Origin: Nesterenkonia sedimenti
GTDB lineage: Bacteria; Actinomycetota; Actinomycetes; Actinomycetales; Micrococcaceae
NCBI RefSeq assembly: GCF_012641515.1
Contig: NZ_JABAHY010000010.1
Location: forward strand, 57,279 to 100,187
DNA: 42,909 nucleotides
Reading direction: 5' to 3'
In this document: in pieces, positions 24,701 to 31,678 of the stretch
How the letters are laid out: each line of letters begins with the position of its first letter
How positions within the stretch are numbered: the first letter of the stretch is position 1
The notes under the pieces: generated by a model
The model's database searches: none
Told to the model about the DNA's origin: nothing
The model's input: the letters and a program-made list of their open reading frames with translations, nothing else
Made by a program: the position numbers and the translations under genes

Positions 24701-24936
24701 TCTTCACGGGGCCGGCCATCGACGTAATTGAGGTAGTCCTCTTCGGTGAACTCCGGCTGCGCAGAGCCCGCGATCTCCGCCAATGCAGCGTCGAAGAGCT
24801 CCTTCCAGGCCTTGGAGTGCACACCGGCGGTGTCCGTAACCACGCCGTCCATATCGAAGAGAACGGCACGGAAATGACGCAGGGCGTGCCGCTTGGCCTC
24901 TGCGCTGTGACGGAAGGGGTTTTCGAAGGGGTGCAT
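21727..24936 (-). CDS. Fused beta-phosphoglucomutase-like HAD and GH65 disaccharide phosphorylase
   Basis: This 1069-residue protein joins two enzymes. Residues about 20-265 form a HAD-superfamily beta-phosphoglucomutase-like domain with nucleophile Asp28 and acid/base Asp30 in FDMDG. Residues about 275-1060 are a glycoside hydrolase 65 phosphorylase with the general acid Glu755 in GPDEYHDG and the phosphate-binding region GTTREGIHLGAMAGT near 955. The GH65 part would split an alpha-glucoside (trehalose, maltose, kojibiose or nigerose) with phosphate to beta-glucose 1-phosphate, and the HAD part would convert that to glucose 6-phosphate. In Mycobacterium tuberculosis, Rv3400 and Rv3401 are the separate equivalents. 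GTGAGG lies 6 nt before the ATG. Which disaccharide is used cannot be told. Confidence 0.92.
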   Translation of the reverse strand: MHPFENPFRHSAEAKRHALRHFRAVLFDMDGVVTDTAGVHSKAWKELFDAALAEIAGSAQPEFTEEDYLNYVDGRPREEGVRSLLAARNLNVDEGAMGDGPEQLTVHGLAARKQGYFETVLNRDGVEVFGTTVELITQLREDGIPTALVTSSRNGREVLRRADLLEAFDIIVDGTDAQELGLPGKPNPHMFLHASTQLGVEPEDAIVIEDAVSGVQAGRAGNFGMVVGLNRGEDPRRLKEGGADIVVKDLSVAKLHTRTTRPYDPNWVLTYDSFDPKEEPTREVLCSMANGYWGTRANYPGTSADATHYPGNYIAGVFNRLKTDIMGKTVETEHMVNIPDWTFLQITPEAGNPLLPGSPELVDYRQELDMRRGLVTRIARFQDLHGRRTKVTTRQFQSLAGVHLAAMETKIEAENWSGNVNVRSMIEGRVANRNVSADRELAGNHLEPVDSREVDGQTVLLETQTNQSKVQIAVATRTWVQTKNNPMRRPVMESDLVAGHDISLHLEAGVPVKIEKIAAASNSHDHAISTVWHNAVKRVQRASSFREMLTYHEEMWGSLWHRFAVSIGAGHSRQQLALNLHTFHVLQTAFGARRDLDASLPARGLSGEGYRGHIFWDELFMYPMLTLRRPELTRGILMYRFRRLSEARAAARAEGYAGAMFPWQSGSDGREETPTELWNPRSQMWMPDNSHRQRHVSLAIAYSVLQYFEATQDYTFLSDYGAEMLVEVSRFFVSLAKYDDAANRYDIEGVMGPDEYHDGYPDTPGSGVKNNAYTNVLTSWMLRHTAQLVRELDSRDDPLSEWLDIFEDELDSWEHIAQRLRVSFHEDGIISQFEGYEDLLEFDWEGYKAKYGNIGRLDLILQAEGDATNRYKLSKQADVLMLCYIFSSDELIDSLKYMGYELTIEDFGRTIEYYLARSSHGSTLSRVVHGWVAARFDRAGSWNLFKEALEADLSDTQGGTTREGIHLGAMAGTVDMVIRCYGGIETRADALWLHPLLPDEVPEVTFRMRYRNQPILVRINHDHVTLNLSEGSAEPIDVNVEGKHKQLEPGEIWTVKLEHSARVHQKEPA

Positions 24937-25021
24937 TCAATACCTCACGGTCATCGGTGAAGAAGGGTCGAGGACTGTCGTTTCCTACTGCACGCGAGAC
25001 CATACTATGGCCGCTTGGTGC

Positions 25022-25033
25022 TACGGTCGACTC
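25022..25033 (+). promoter_or_regulatory. Leaderless promoter of the double-hotdog thioesterase
   Basis: TACGGT (25022-25027) precedes the ATG at 25034 by 6 nt. No ribosome site is seen. It favours ATG 25034 over the in-frame ATG at 25007, which overlaps a minus-strand TAGTAT box of the divergent gene. Confidence 0.5.
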
Positions 25034-26017
25034 ATGCCGCGTCGTTCCGCCATTGAATTGACCTTCCGAGAGGTCTCCTCGACCTCCCGGGAGACAACGG
25101 TGGCTGCCGGCGTCGTCGTCGACTGGATCGATAAGACAGCATATGCCTGCGCTGCCACCTGGTCCCGTAAACAGTGTGTGACCTCATATGTGGGGAATAT
25201 GCACTTTCAGGTTCCGGTACCCCGGGACACCCCGGTGACCGTCCAAGCCCGGGTGGTGCATACCGGCCGCACCAGTGTCCACGTCCAGACCCGGGTGCTG
25301 ATCAAATCCGAGGCCACCGGCGAATGGCAGACCTGCACCGAATGCTTCATGGTCTACGTGGCCATCGGCGAGGACGGTACTCCGGTCCCGGTCCCGCCGC
25401 TGGAGCCGCAGACCGAACTGGAACGACGCCGCGCCGCCGACGCCGCCCGGCGGATGGACTACCGCAAACAGATCGAGGAACAGATCCAGTCCCTGCCGGA
25501 GGCCTTCGCCCCCTCCGAGGCGCTGACCCTGCGGTTCCTGGTCGACACCGAGGAGCGCTACCCCGACGGCAAAGTCCGCGGCGGTGCGGTGATGAAATGG
25601 ATTGACCTGGCCGCTGAGATCTGCGCCGAACGCTACTGCCGCTACGATGTCGCCACCGTCCTCTCCGGAGGGGTCCGGTTCTACCGGCCCATCACCATCG
25701 GAGACCTCGTGGAGGTCGATGCCCGCCTGGTGCTCACCGGCTCAAAGTCCATGCATGTGCTGGTCCGCGTCCGCGCTGGCGACCGCCGGGAGAAGAAGCC
25801 CGAGGTGGTCGCCTATGGGCTGCCGGTGATGGTCTCACCCGATGGCACCGGCACCGCCCGCCGGATCGTGCGCTGGGAGCCGATGAGTGATGAGGACTTC
25901 CTGGTCGCCGATAAAGCCCGGCAGATCCGGGACCTGCGCAATGCCACCCTGCTGAGCCCCTCGCCCCACTCCGGGCCCAATGAGGGCCTAGTGGACGAGA
26001 CCCAGCTGCCCGGCTGA
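25034..26017 (+). CDS. Acyl-CoA thioesterase with two hotdog domains
   Basis: This 327-residue protein contains two hotdog folds in tandem, at about 8-125 and 160-280. Each has the family motif around the catalytic acidic helix: VVDWIDKTAYACA (28-40) and AVMKWIDLAAEICAERY near 190. Such double-hotdog enzymes (COG1607 type) hydrolyse acyl-CoA to free acid and CoA in the cytosol. Chain-length preference is not readable. It is divergent from the GH65 fusion. The GGGTTA/TAACCC hairpin starts right after its stop codon. Confidence 0.87.
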   Translation: MPRRSAIELTFREVSSTSRETTVAAGVVVDWIDKTAYACAATWSRKQCVTSYVGNMHFQVPVPRDTPVTVQARVVHTGRTSVHVQTRVLIKSEATGEWQTCTECFMVYVAIGEDGTPVPVPPLEPQTELERRRAADAARRMDYRKQIEEQIQSLPEAFAPSEALTLRFLVDTEERYPDGKVRGGAVMKWIDLAAEICAERYCRYDVATVLSGGVRFYRPITIGDLVEVDARLVLTGSKSMHVLVRVRAGDRREKKPEVVAYGLPVMVSPDGTGTARRIVRWEPMSDEDFLVADKARQIRDLRNATLLSPSPHSGPNEGLVDETQLPG

Positions 26018-26034
26018 GGGTTAGGCTTAACCCA
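26018..26034 (+). promoter_or_regulatory. Dyad containing the leaderless -10 box of the CPBP gene
   Basis: GGGTTA-GGCT-TAACCC (26018-26033) is a perfect 6-bp stem with a 4-nt loop, starting one base after the thioesterase stop. Within it, TAGGCT (26022-26027) lies 7 nt before the ATG at 26035. It may stop upstream transcription and host the next promoter. Confidence 0.55.
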
Positions 26035-26940
26035 ATGACTCAGAACCCCTATCTCTACGGTGCCGCGTCTGCTGAACCACCCGGCTACAGTACCCGGCAG
26101 CCGGAGAAACGTGGGCCCGATGGCGGGAAGACCATCTGGGGCCAGCCGGACTCCAAACCCGGGAGATTCCTGTGGTGGGACCTGCTGCCGGTGCTGCCCT
26201 ACTTCATCCTCACGGTGGTTCTGCCGCTGGGGATCTGGCTGCTGCTGGGCCCGGCAGAGATCCCCGACGACGACGCCTCCGGCCCGATCCTGGCCGACCC
26301 CCAGGCCGCATTCCTGGAGAACGCCCTCTACTTCGTGGTGCTCACCGCACTGTGTCTGGCCGTCTCGGCCAAAGCGCTGTGGCGCTCGCTGAGGGTCTTC
26401 ACCCACACCGGCCTGGCCTGGCTGAAGATCCTGCTGATCCCGGCCCTCTACGTCGGGGCCCTGCTGACCAATATGATCCTGGGCATGCTCGCCATGGGCG
26501 TCACCGGAGTCGAGCCGGAGGTCAGTGCCAACCAGATGGGCATCCAGGAGATGACCGGGGTGATCCCCTTCTGGGCCGCCCTGGTGGTCTTCGGTCTGCT
26601 GGGTCCCTATGTGGAGGAGTACTTCTTCCGCCACCTGCTGATCGGCAAACTCTCCCGGCATATCAACATCTGGGTCTGCGCGGTGATCTCGATGGCGATC
26701 TTCGCGCTGATGCATGTCTGGGAGGAGTTGGTCTCCGGGGAGTTCACCCTGCTGATCATCACTCTGGCCCCCTATCTGGGGCTCTCGGTGATCTTCACCC
26801 TGACCTATATCTTCACCGGCCGGTCCCTGATGTTCGTCTGGCTGCTGCACGCCTTCAACAACTCCATGGCCCTGGTGATGACCTACTTCGTGCTCCCGCA
26901 TGTTGAGGACATCATGCCGGTGGGCTTCGGCATCTTCTGA
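26035..26940 (+). CDS. CPBP-family intramembrane glutamic protease (Abi/CAAX type)
   Basis: The 301-residue protein has a hydrophilic N-terminus of about 45 residues, then about seven to eight membrane helices. The conserved CPBP motifs are EEYFFR (Glu194, Glu195, Arg199), His227 in ALMHVWE, and His272 with Asn276 in HAFNN. Families with these residues include Rce1 and bacterial proteases involved in bacteriocin immunity or envelope processing. The substrate is unknown. Transcription appears leaderless. The MATE gene follows after 13 nt and is probably co-transcribed. Confidence 0.87.
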   Translation: MTQNPYLYGAASAEPPGYSTRQPEKRGPDGGKTIWGQPDSKPGRFLWWDLLPVLPYFILTVVLPLGIWLLLGPAEIPDDDASGPILADPQAAFLENALYFVVLTALCLAVSAKALWRSLRVFTHTGLAWLKILLIPALYVGALLTNMILGMLAMGVTGVEPEVSANQMGIQEMTGVIPFWAALVVFGLLGPYVEEYFFRHLLIGKLSRHINIWVCAVISMAIFALMHVWEELVSGEFTLLIITLAPYLGLSVIFTLTYIFTGRSLMFVWLLHAFNNSMALVMTYFVLPHVEDIMPVGFGIF

Positions 26941-26953
26941 TCCGGGGCATGAT

Positions 26954-28345
26954 GTGAGCACAAAACATCAGCCCCCGCCGTCCTCGTCGGGATCTGACCC
27001 CCGGCCCCTGCCGCGCCAAATCCTGGCCCTGGCCGTACCCGCCCTGGGCGCCCTGGTGGCCGAACCGGCCTTCCTGATGGCCGATACCGCCATCATCGGC
27101 TGGCTGGGAGTGACCGAACTCGCTGGCTCCGCCCTCGGGGTCACCGTGATGCACACCGTGGTGGGACTGATGATCTTCCTGGCCTATTCCACCACCCCGG
27201 CTGTGGCCCGGTATGTGGGGGCCGGCAAAACCGCCAAGGCCCTGGCCGCCGGTCGCGATGGTGTCTGGCTGGCCGTGATCCTCGGGGCGCTGCTGGCCTT
27301 CGCCGGCTGGGCCTTCGGCGAGGAGGTCCTGCAGGCCATGGGCAGTGCCGGGGAGGTCCACGACCATGCCCTGACCTATCTGCTGTGGTCACTGCCGGGG
27401 CTGCCGGCGATGCTGCTGGTCTTCGCCGCCGTCGGAGCCCTCCGCGGATTCCAGGACACCAAGACCCCGCTGGTGGTCGCCGCAGCCGGCTTCGGCGGAA
27501 ACGCGCTGCTGAACCTCATCCTGGTCCACCCCGTGGGGTTGGGCGTGGCCGGGGCCGCCATCGGCACCTCCATCGCCCAATGGGGTATGGCCATCACCTA
27601 CCTCTGTATCCTCATCCCGCGGATGCGTGCCGCCGATGTTCCCCTGGGCCCGGAACCTGCCGCACTGCGCTATGCCGCCCGGGTCGGGGGTTGGATGCTG
27701 CTGCGCACAGCGACCCTGCGCATCGCGGTGGTGGCCACGGTCATCGTCGCCACCGATCTGGGCCCCGAGACCCTGGCCGCCCACCAGGTGGCCTTCACCT
27801 TCTTCTCCACCCTCGCCTTCGCCCTAGATGCCCTGGCCATTGCCGCCCAGGCACTGATCGGCCGGGAACTGGGCGCCGGCCAGGCCGATGCCGTCCGCCG
27901 GATGGTACGCACCATGATCTGGTGGGGCCTGGGCTTCGGCGTGATCGTCGGGGCGCTGACCGCGCTGGCAGCCCCCTGGGTTCCGCATCTGTTCACCCCC
28001 GATGACCAGGTCGCCTCAATGATCACTGTGGCCCTGTTCGTGCTGGCTGCCGCCCAACCACTGGCCGGCTATGTCTTCGTCCTCGACGGGGTGCTCATGG
28101 GTGCCGGAGATGTCCGCTATCTGGCCCTGGCCGGTGTGGTGAATCTCGTCATCTATCTGCCGGTGCTGTGGCTGGTCCACCAGGCGGCAACGGGACAGAT
28201 GTTCACCGATCAGCAGCTGACCGGGGCAGCCGTCATCGCCTGGCTGTGGCTGGCCTTCGCGGTGGCGTTTATGGGTGCCAGGGCCCTGACCCTGGGGGTG
28301 CGCAGCGCCACAGGCCGCTGGATGGTTCTGGGCGAACAGCGCTGA
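26954..28345 (+). CDS. MATE-family multidrug exporter, DinF-like
   Basis: I start at GTG 26954; upstream codons in the same frame are not conserved-looking and overlap the CPBP gene. The 463-residue protein has about twelve membrane helices in two similar halves. MATE hallmarks include LAVPALGALVAEPAFLMADTAIIG near 23-46, FGGNALLNLILV, and the second-half AHQVAFTFFSTLAFALDALAIAAQA. It belongs to the DinF branch that exports cationic compounds using an ion gradient. A CCCAGT/ACTGGG hairpin follows the stop. Confidence 0.92.
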   Translation: MSTKHQPPPSSSGSDPRPLPRQILALAVPALGALVAEPAFLMADTAIIGWLGVTELAGSALGVTVMHTVVGLMIFLAYSTTPAVARYVGAGKTAKALAAGRDGVWLAVILGALLAFAGWAFGEEVLQAMGSAGEVHDHALTYLLWSLPGLPAMLLVFAAVGALRGFQDTKTPLVVAAAGFGGNALLNLILVHPVGLGVAGAAIGTSIAQWGMAITYLCILIPRMRAADVPLGPEPAALRYAARVGGWMLLRTATLRIAVVATVIVATDLGPETLAAHQVAFTFFSTLAFALDALAIAAQALIGRELGAGQADAVRRMVRTMIWWGLGFGVIVGALTALAAPWVPHLFTPDDQVASMITVALFVLAAAQPLAGYVFVLDGVLMGAGDVRYLALAGVVNLVIYLPVLWLVHQAATGQMFTDQQLTGAAVIAWLWLAFAVAFMGARALTLGVRSATGRWMVLGEQR

Positions 28346-28348
28346 GCC

Positions 28349-28369
28349 CCCAGTAGTAGACTGGGCGCC
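28349..28369 (+). promoter_or_regulatory. Dyad containing the leaderless -10 box of the 28370 gene
   Basis: CCCAGT-N5-ACTGGG (28349-28365) is a perfect 6-bp dyad 4 nt after the MATE stop. TAGACT (28357-28362) inside it lies 7 nt before the GTG at 28370. The arrangement copies that at 26018. Confidence 0.55.
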
Positions 28370-28927
28370 GTGCCCGTGACCCGAACTGATGCCAAGACTG
28401 CCTCTGCCCTGTTGCGTCCTGCCTGGACGCGTGCGGTGATCACCGCGGTCTTTGCAACCTTCACCATCTTCTGGACTGATGAGACGTTGACCCTGGCCCG
28501 GATCGCCCTGGCCGCGTTCTTCGTGCTCTGTGCAACCGCCATCTGGGACTACCTCAAGGCTGAGGAGGTCCCCGTGGCCATGCGCTCGGCCGGCGCCCTG
28601 GGTGCTGCCGCCTGGGTGCTCTCCGGCATCGCAGCGATCTTCGCCGGTTCTGCGGCAGTGCTGGCGATCATCGCCGGGGCCGGGTTCTTGATCATGGGTG
28701 TGGCCGAACTCTACGGCGCACTGAAGGTCCGCGGGGAGTTCGTCCCGGCACGCGATCACATCATCGTCGGAGCCGTCGGCATCCTCACCGGCATCGGGCT
28801 GTTCCTGGGCGCTGGCCTGGATCCGCACGGCATTCTGGGCATCTCCGGAATGGGCGTTGTGGTCATGGCCGTGCTGCTGCTGATCTCGGCGGCGGGGCTG
28901 ACCCATGAGGCGAAGAAGTCCAGTTAG
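28370..28927 (+). CDS. Multi-pass membrane protein, unknown function
   Basis: The 185-residue protein starts at GTG, 7 nt after TAGACT, and is mostly hydrophobic with about six membrane helices. The short, Gly/Ala-rich paired helices recall DUF308/HdeD-type proteins, but the match is loose. It ends in a basic cytoplasmic tail. No catalytic residues stand out. Confidence 0.72.
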   Translation: MPVTRTDAKTASALLRPAWTRAVITAVFATFTIFWTDETLTLARIALAAFFVLCATAIWDYLKAEEVPVAMRSAGALGAAAWVLSGIAAIFAGSAAVLAIIAGAGFLIMGVAELYGALKVRGEFVPARDHIIVGAVGILTGIGLFLGAGLDPHGILGISGMGVVVMAVLLLISAAGLTHEAKKSS

Positions 28928-28953
28928 CCCCCGATTTCGACACAGCGTAGAAT
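28924..28953 (+). promoter_or_regulatory. Promoter of the 29004 membrane protein gene
   Basis: TTAGCC (28924-28929) and TAGAAT (28948-28953), 18 bp apart, predict a transcript starting near 28960 with a leader of about 44 nt carrying AAAGGAAA. Here, unlike several neighbours, a leader and ribosome site are present. Confidence 0.45.
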
Positions 28954-29003
28954 TAGCACGACGACGCACCCGCTAACTCCCTGCGCAAAGGAAACCTCTC
29001 ACT

Positions 29004-29399
29004 GTGCCCGAAGAACCTCAGCAGAACCGTTCTTTCCTGGAGACGGTCAAGGCACCGCTGATCTTTTCCTTCGCATTGGCCTGCGTGGCCGGGTTCATCA
29101 CCCTGATCGTCTCCTCCGGAGGCTCGGATAACCCCGACGTCGACCACGACACCGCTGGCGTCGACAACCCCATCAACCTCGCGCTGCTGGCCTTCGGCAT
29201 CGCCTTCATCGCCTCGCTGCTGATCGTCTCGATGCTGCAGCTGGCCTCCCGGGAGAACCCCGAGTACCTCTCCCAGGGCGCCGGGGTGAACCGCAACTCC
29301 GAGGAGCTCTACCGCAAGCAGGTGGCCGAGCGCCGCGAGAAGGAACGCCGCCGCAAGGCTGAGGAAGAGCAGAAGGGCTCACCCAGCGAAAACGAGTGA
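29004..29399 (+). CDS. Two-pass membrane protein with charged C-terminal tail, unknown function
   Basis: This 131-residue protein starts at GTG. It has two membrane segments, at about 17-37 and 55-80, separated by an Asp-rich loop that should face outside. The C-terminal 45 residues are a highly charged Arg/Lys/Glu helix likely to form a coiled coil in the cytoplasm. No enzyme motif is seen. The operator-bearing promoter of the nitronate monooxygenase follows directly. Confidence 0.72.
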   Translation: MPEEPQQNRSFLETVKAPLIFSFALACVAGFITLIVSSGGSDNPDVDHDTAGVDNPINLALLAFGIAFIASLLIVSMLQLASRENPEYLSQGAGVNRNSEELYRKQVAERREKERRRKAEEEQKGSPSENE

Positions 29400-29407
29400 G
29401 GCGCCAC

Positions 29408-29437
29408 TCACTGTGTACAGTGAAAGCTGCACAGTGA
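29408..29437 (+). promoter_or_regulatory. Operator dyad plus extra half-site before the nitronate monooxygenase gene
   Basis: TCACTGTGTACAGTGA (29408-29423) is a perfect dyad with 7-bp arms. A third copy of the half-site, CACAGTGA, lies at 29430-29437 and runs into the GAGGAG ribosome site. The sequence differs from the palindrome shared by the other genes of the island. Confidence 0.6.
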
Positions 29438-29450
29438 GAGGAGTATCACA

Positions 29451-30428
29451 ATGACACTGCCCCCCGCGCTTTCTGGGCCGCTGGCCCTGCCCGTGGTGGC
29501 CTCACCGCTTTTCATCGTCTCCGGACCCCAGTTAGTCGCCGCCCAATGCGCGGCAGGCGTCATCGGGTCCTTCCCCGCCCTGAACGCCCGCCCGGCCTCC
29601 CTGCTGCGGGACTGGCTGGCCGAACTCACCGAGGGCCTGGAGTCATCCCGGGCGCAGGGGAAGACCCCCGCCCCCTTCGCGGTCAACCAAATCGTCCACC
29701 GTTCCAATGACCGGCTCGAAGAAGACCTCCAGGCCTGTGTGGACTATGAGGTGCCGATTGTCATCACCTCCCTCGGCGCCCGTGAGGAGGTCAATGAGGC
29801 CGTTCACTCCTACGGCGGCATCGTCCTCCACGATGTGATCAACAACCGCTTCGCCCAAAAGGCCATCGAAAAGGGCGCCGATGGGCTCATCGCCGTAGCC
29901 GCAGGTGCTGGTGGGCACGCCGGAACCACCTCACCCTTCGCCCTGCTGCGCGAGATCCGCGAATGGTTCACCGGCCCCCTGCTGCTCTCCGGAGCCATCG
30001 CCGACGGCCGCTCCATCCTGGCGGCCCAGATCGCCGGAGCGGATATGGCCTATGTCGGCTCAGCCTTCATGGCTACCGAAGAGGCCAATGCCGTACCGGC
30101 CTATAAGCAGATGCTGGTGGAGGGAAACTCCGCCGATATCGTCTACTCCAGCCACTTCACCGGAGTCCCCGGCAACTATCTGCGCGCCAGTATCGAAGCC
30201 GCTGGCCTGGATCCGGACAACCTCGAAGGCTCCGATCCCAGCAGTATGAACTTCGGCAGCGGCCGGACCAAAGCCTGGAAGGACATCTGGGGTGCCGGCC
30301 AGGGCATCGGCTCCATCAAGGAGGTCACCACGGTCAGCGCCGTCGTCGAGCGTTTGGCAGCCGAATACCGTGCTGCCCGCCAGGCCCCGGTGTGGACCGG
30401 AGAGGCGCTGGAGTCGCTGCCTGTGTGA
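29451..30428 (+). CDS. Nitronate monooxygenase-family FMN enzyme (2-nitropropane dioxygenase-like)
   Basis: The 325-residue TIM-barrel flavoprotein has the family order: PLFIVSGPQLVAAQCAAGVIG (19-39), AAGAGGHAGTTSPFALL with the likely catalytic His156, and GAIADGRSILAAQIAGADMAYVGSAFMAT, which binds FMN. GAGGAG lies 7 nt before the ATG. Real nitronate oxidation is one possibility. In actinobacteria, family members also sit in acyl-CoA degradation clusters with undefined redox roles, which fits the genes that follow. Confidence 0.85.
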   Translation: MTLPPALSGPLALPVVASPLFIVSGPQLVAAQCAAGVIGSFPALNARPASLLRDWLAELTEGLESSRAQGKTPAPFAVNQIVHRSNDRLEEDLQACVDYEVPIVITSLGAREEVNEAVHSYGGIVLHDVINNRFAQKAIEKGADGLIAVAAGAGGHAGTTSPFALLREIREWFTGPLLLSGAIADGRSILAAQIAGADMAYVGSAFMATEEANAVPAYKQMLVEGNSADIVYSSHFTGVPGNYLRASIEAAGLDPDNLEGSDPSSMNFGSGRTKAWKDIWGAGQGIGSIKEVTTVSAVVERLAAEYRAARQAPVWTGEALESLPV

Positions 30429-30440
30429 TATGAATTACCT

Positions 30441-30458
30441 GAAACTGGATTCAAGTTA
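30441..30458 (+). promoter_or_regulatory. Operator copy A, upstream of the APH kinase gene
   Basis: GAAACTGGATTCAAGTTA matches GAAACTGACGTCAAGTTA at 35177 in 15 of 18 positions. It overlaps a weak -35 (CTGAAA, 30439-30444). It is the most degenerate of the four copies. Confidence 0.55.
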
Positions 30459-30496
30459 AAGGTGATTCCGGTCAGCCGACGGAAAGGCAAGGCACT

Positions 30497-31585
30497 ATGA
30501 CAAGCGCTGAAATCGTCCAGACTGCCGAAGAGGCCCGCAGCCTCAGCATGCCCCCGCTGCTGATCCTCGACGAGGTGGAGAAATACCTCGACCAGCAGGG
30601 ACTCGGCGCCGGGGATCTGACCGTGGACCGCATCGGTGATGGCCGCTCCAACATCACCTACCGCATCTGCCGCAGCGGAGTGGACCTCGTACTGCGCCGC
30701 GGCCCGCGACCCCCGCTGCCGAAATCCACCCATGACATGGTCCGCGAGGCCAGGGTCCAGCAGGCCCTACGTGGCCAGGGCTTCCCGGTCCCCGAGATCC
30801 GGGCGGTCTGCGAGGATGAAGACCTCCTCGGAGTCCCCTTCTACCTCATGGACTACATCGGCGGAGAGGTCGTCACAGATTCGGTGCCCAACCAGTTCGA
30901 CGACGCCGACACCCGCCGCGGGCTCACCGCCGAACTGGTCCAGGTCCTGCAGAAACTGCACACGGTAGATGTCAGCCAGCCCGAGATCAGCGCCCTGGGC
31001 AAACCCGAGGGCTACCTCCAGCGGCAGGTCGAGCGCTTCGCCAAACTCTGGCCGATTAACACCCAGCGGGATATCCCACTGGTCGCTGAGCTCGCCGAGA
31101 CCCTGCATAAGAACCTGCCGGCCACCCAGCAGCATGCGGTCATCCACGGTGACTACCGTCTGGGCAATGTGATGTACGACGACGCCGTCCCCGCCGGAGG
31201 TCAGCCCCGAATCGCCGCAGTTCTGGACTGGGAGATGGCCACCCTCGGTGACCCCCTCTCCGATCTGGGCTACCTCACCGCCACCTACTCCCAGGGTGGG
31301 GAGGGCAATGTGCTGGCGGCCAGCCCCGTCACCGCCGAACCCGGCTTCCACACCCGGGATGAACTGGTGGAGGAATACGCCGCCGACTCCTCCCTGGACC
31401 TGGAGATGCTGCCCTGGTACCAAACCCTGGCACTGTGGAAATCAGCCATCTTCTGCGAGGCCATGTACACCCGCTGGCTGCGCGGAGAGCGCCCCGGCGA
31501 TAGCTTCGCCGAATCCCTGGAACAGGGTGTGCCCCGGCTGCTGGATGGAGCCTTGGGGTACGCACGCAAGATCCCCGGCGCCTAA
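30497..31585 (+). CDS. APH-type phosphotransferase, acyl-CoA catabolism group (ACAD10/11 kinase-domain-like)
   Basis: The 362-residue kinase has the aminoglycoside-phosphotransferase fold: VIHGDYRLGNVMYD (His217, Asp219, Asn224) is the catalytic loop, and VLDWEMATLGDPLSDLG (Asp244) is the magnesium-binding segment. GDGRSNITYRI near 48 is the nucleotide loop. Members linked to acyl-CoA dehydrogenases (ACAD11, ACAD10, LvaA of Pseudomonas) phosphorylate the 4-hydroxyl of 4-hydroxyacyl-CoAs. All its neighbours are acyl-CoA enzymes and no resistance context exists, so I infer this role rather than antibiotic modification. AAGG sequences just before the ATG act as ribosome site. Confidence 0.87.
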   Translation: MTSAEIVQTAEEARSLSMPPLLILDEVEKYLDQQGLGAGDLTVDRIGDGRSNITYRICRSGVDLVLRRGPRPPLPKSTHDMVREARVQQALRGQGFPVPEIRAVCEDEDLLGVPFYLMDYIGGEVVTDSVPNQFDDADTRRGLTAELVQVLQKLHTVDVSQPEISALGKPEGYLQRQVERFAKLWPINTQRDIPLVAELAETLHKNLPATQQHAVIHGDYRLGNVMYDDAVPAGGQPRIAAVLDWEMATLGDPLSDLGYLTATYSQGGEGNVLAASPVTAEPGFHTRDELVEEYAADSSLDLEMLPWYQTLALWKSAIFCEAMYTRWLRGERPGDSFAESLEQGVPRLLDGALGYARKIPGA

Positions 31586-31643
31586 GGCATAGAGGCTGCG
31601 CGGTCTTGCTCGGGCCGCGCTGGGACCGAGGGCCAGATGAGGG

Positions 31644-31678
31644 TTGAATCTGGCGTCAAGTTCACATAATCTGACGCT
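31644..31678 (+). promoter_or_regulatory. Leaderless promoter with operator copy B, quinone oxidoreductase gene
   Basis: TTGAAT (31644-31649) and TAATCT (31667-31672) are 17 bp apart, and the ATG lies 6 nt further on. The operator GAATCTGGCGTCAAGTTC (31646-31663) fills the -35 end and the spacer, so binding should repress. Confidence 0.68.

Noticed and set aside
23728-24960. 410-codon open frame on the plus strand
   Set aside because: It is antisense to the HAD-GH65 fusion and shows no domain or start signal.
25813-26961. 382-codon open frame on the minus strand
   Set aside because: It crosses two well-supported plus-strand genes and is rich in His, Gln, Asp and Gly as expected for a shadow.
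29408-29423. Counting the TCACTGT dyad as a fifth copy of the shared operator
   Set aside because: It has no alignment with GAACYTGACGTCAAGTTC beyond chance and a different arm length.
30497-31585. Aminoglycoside resistance kinase
   Set aside because: The fold motifs are shared, but the setting is entirely acyl-CoA metabolism, and sequence such as DWEMATLGDPLSDLG is that of the dehydrogenase-linked group.
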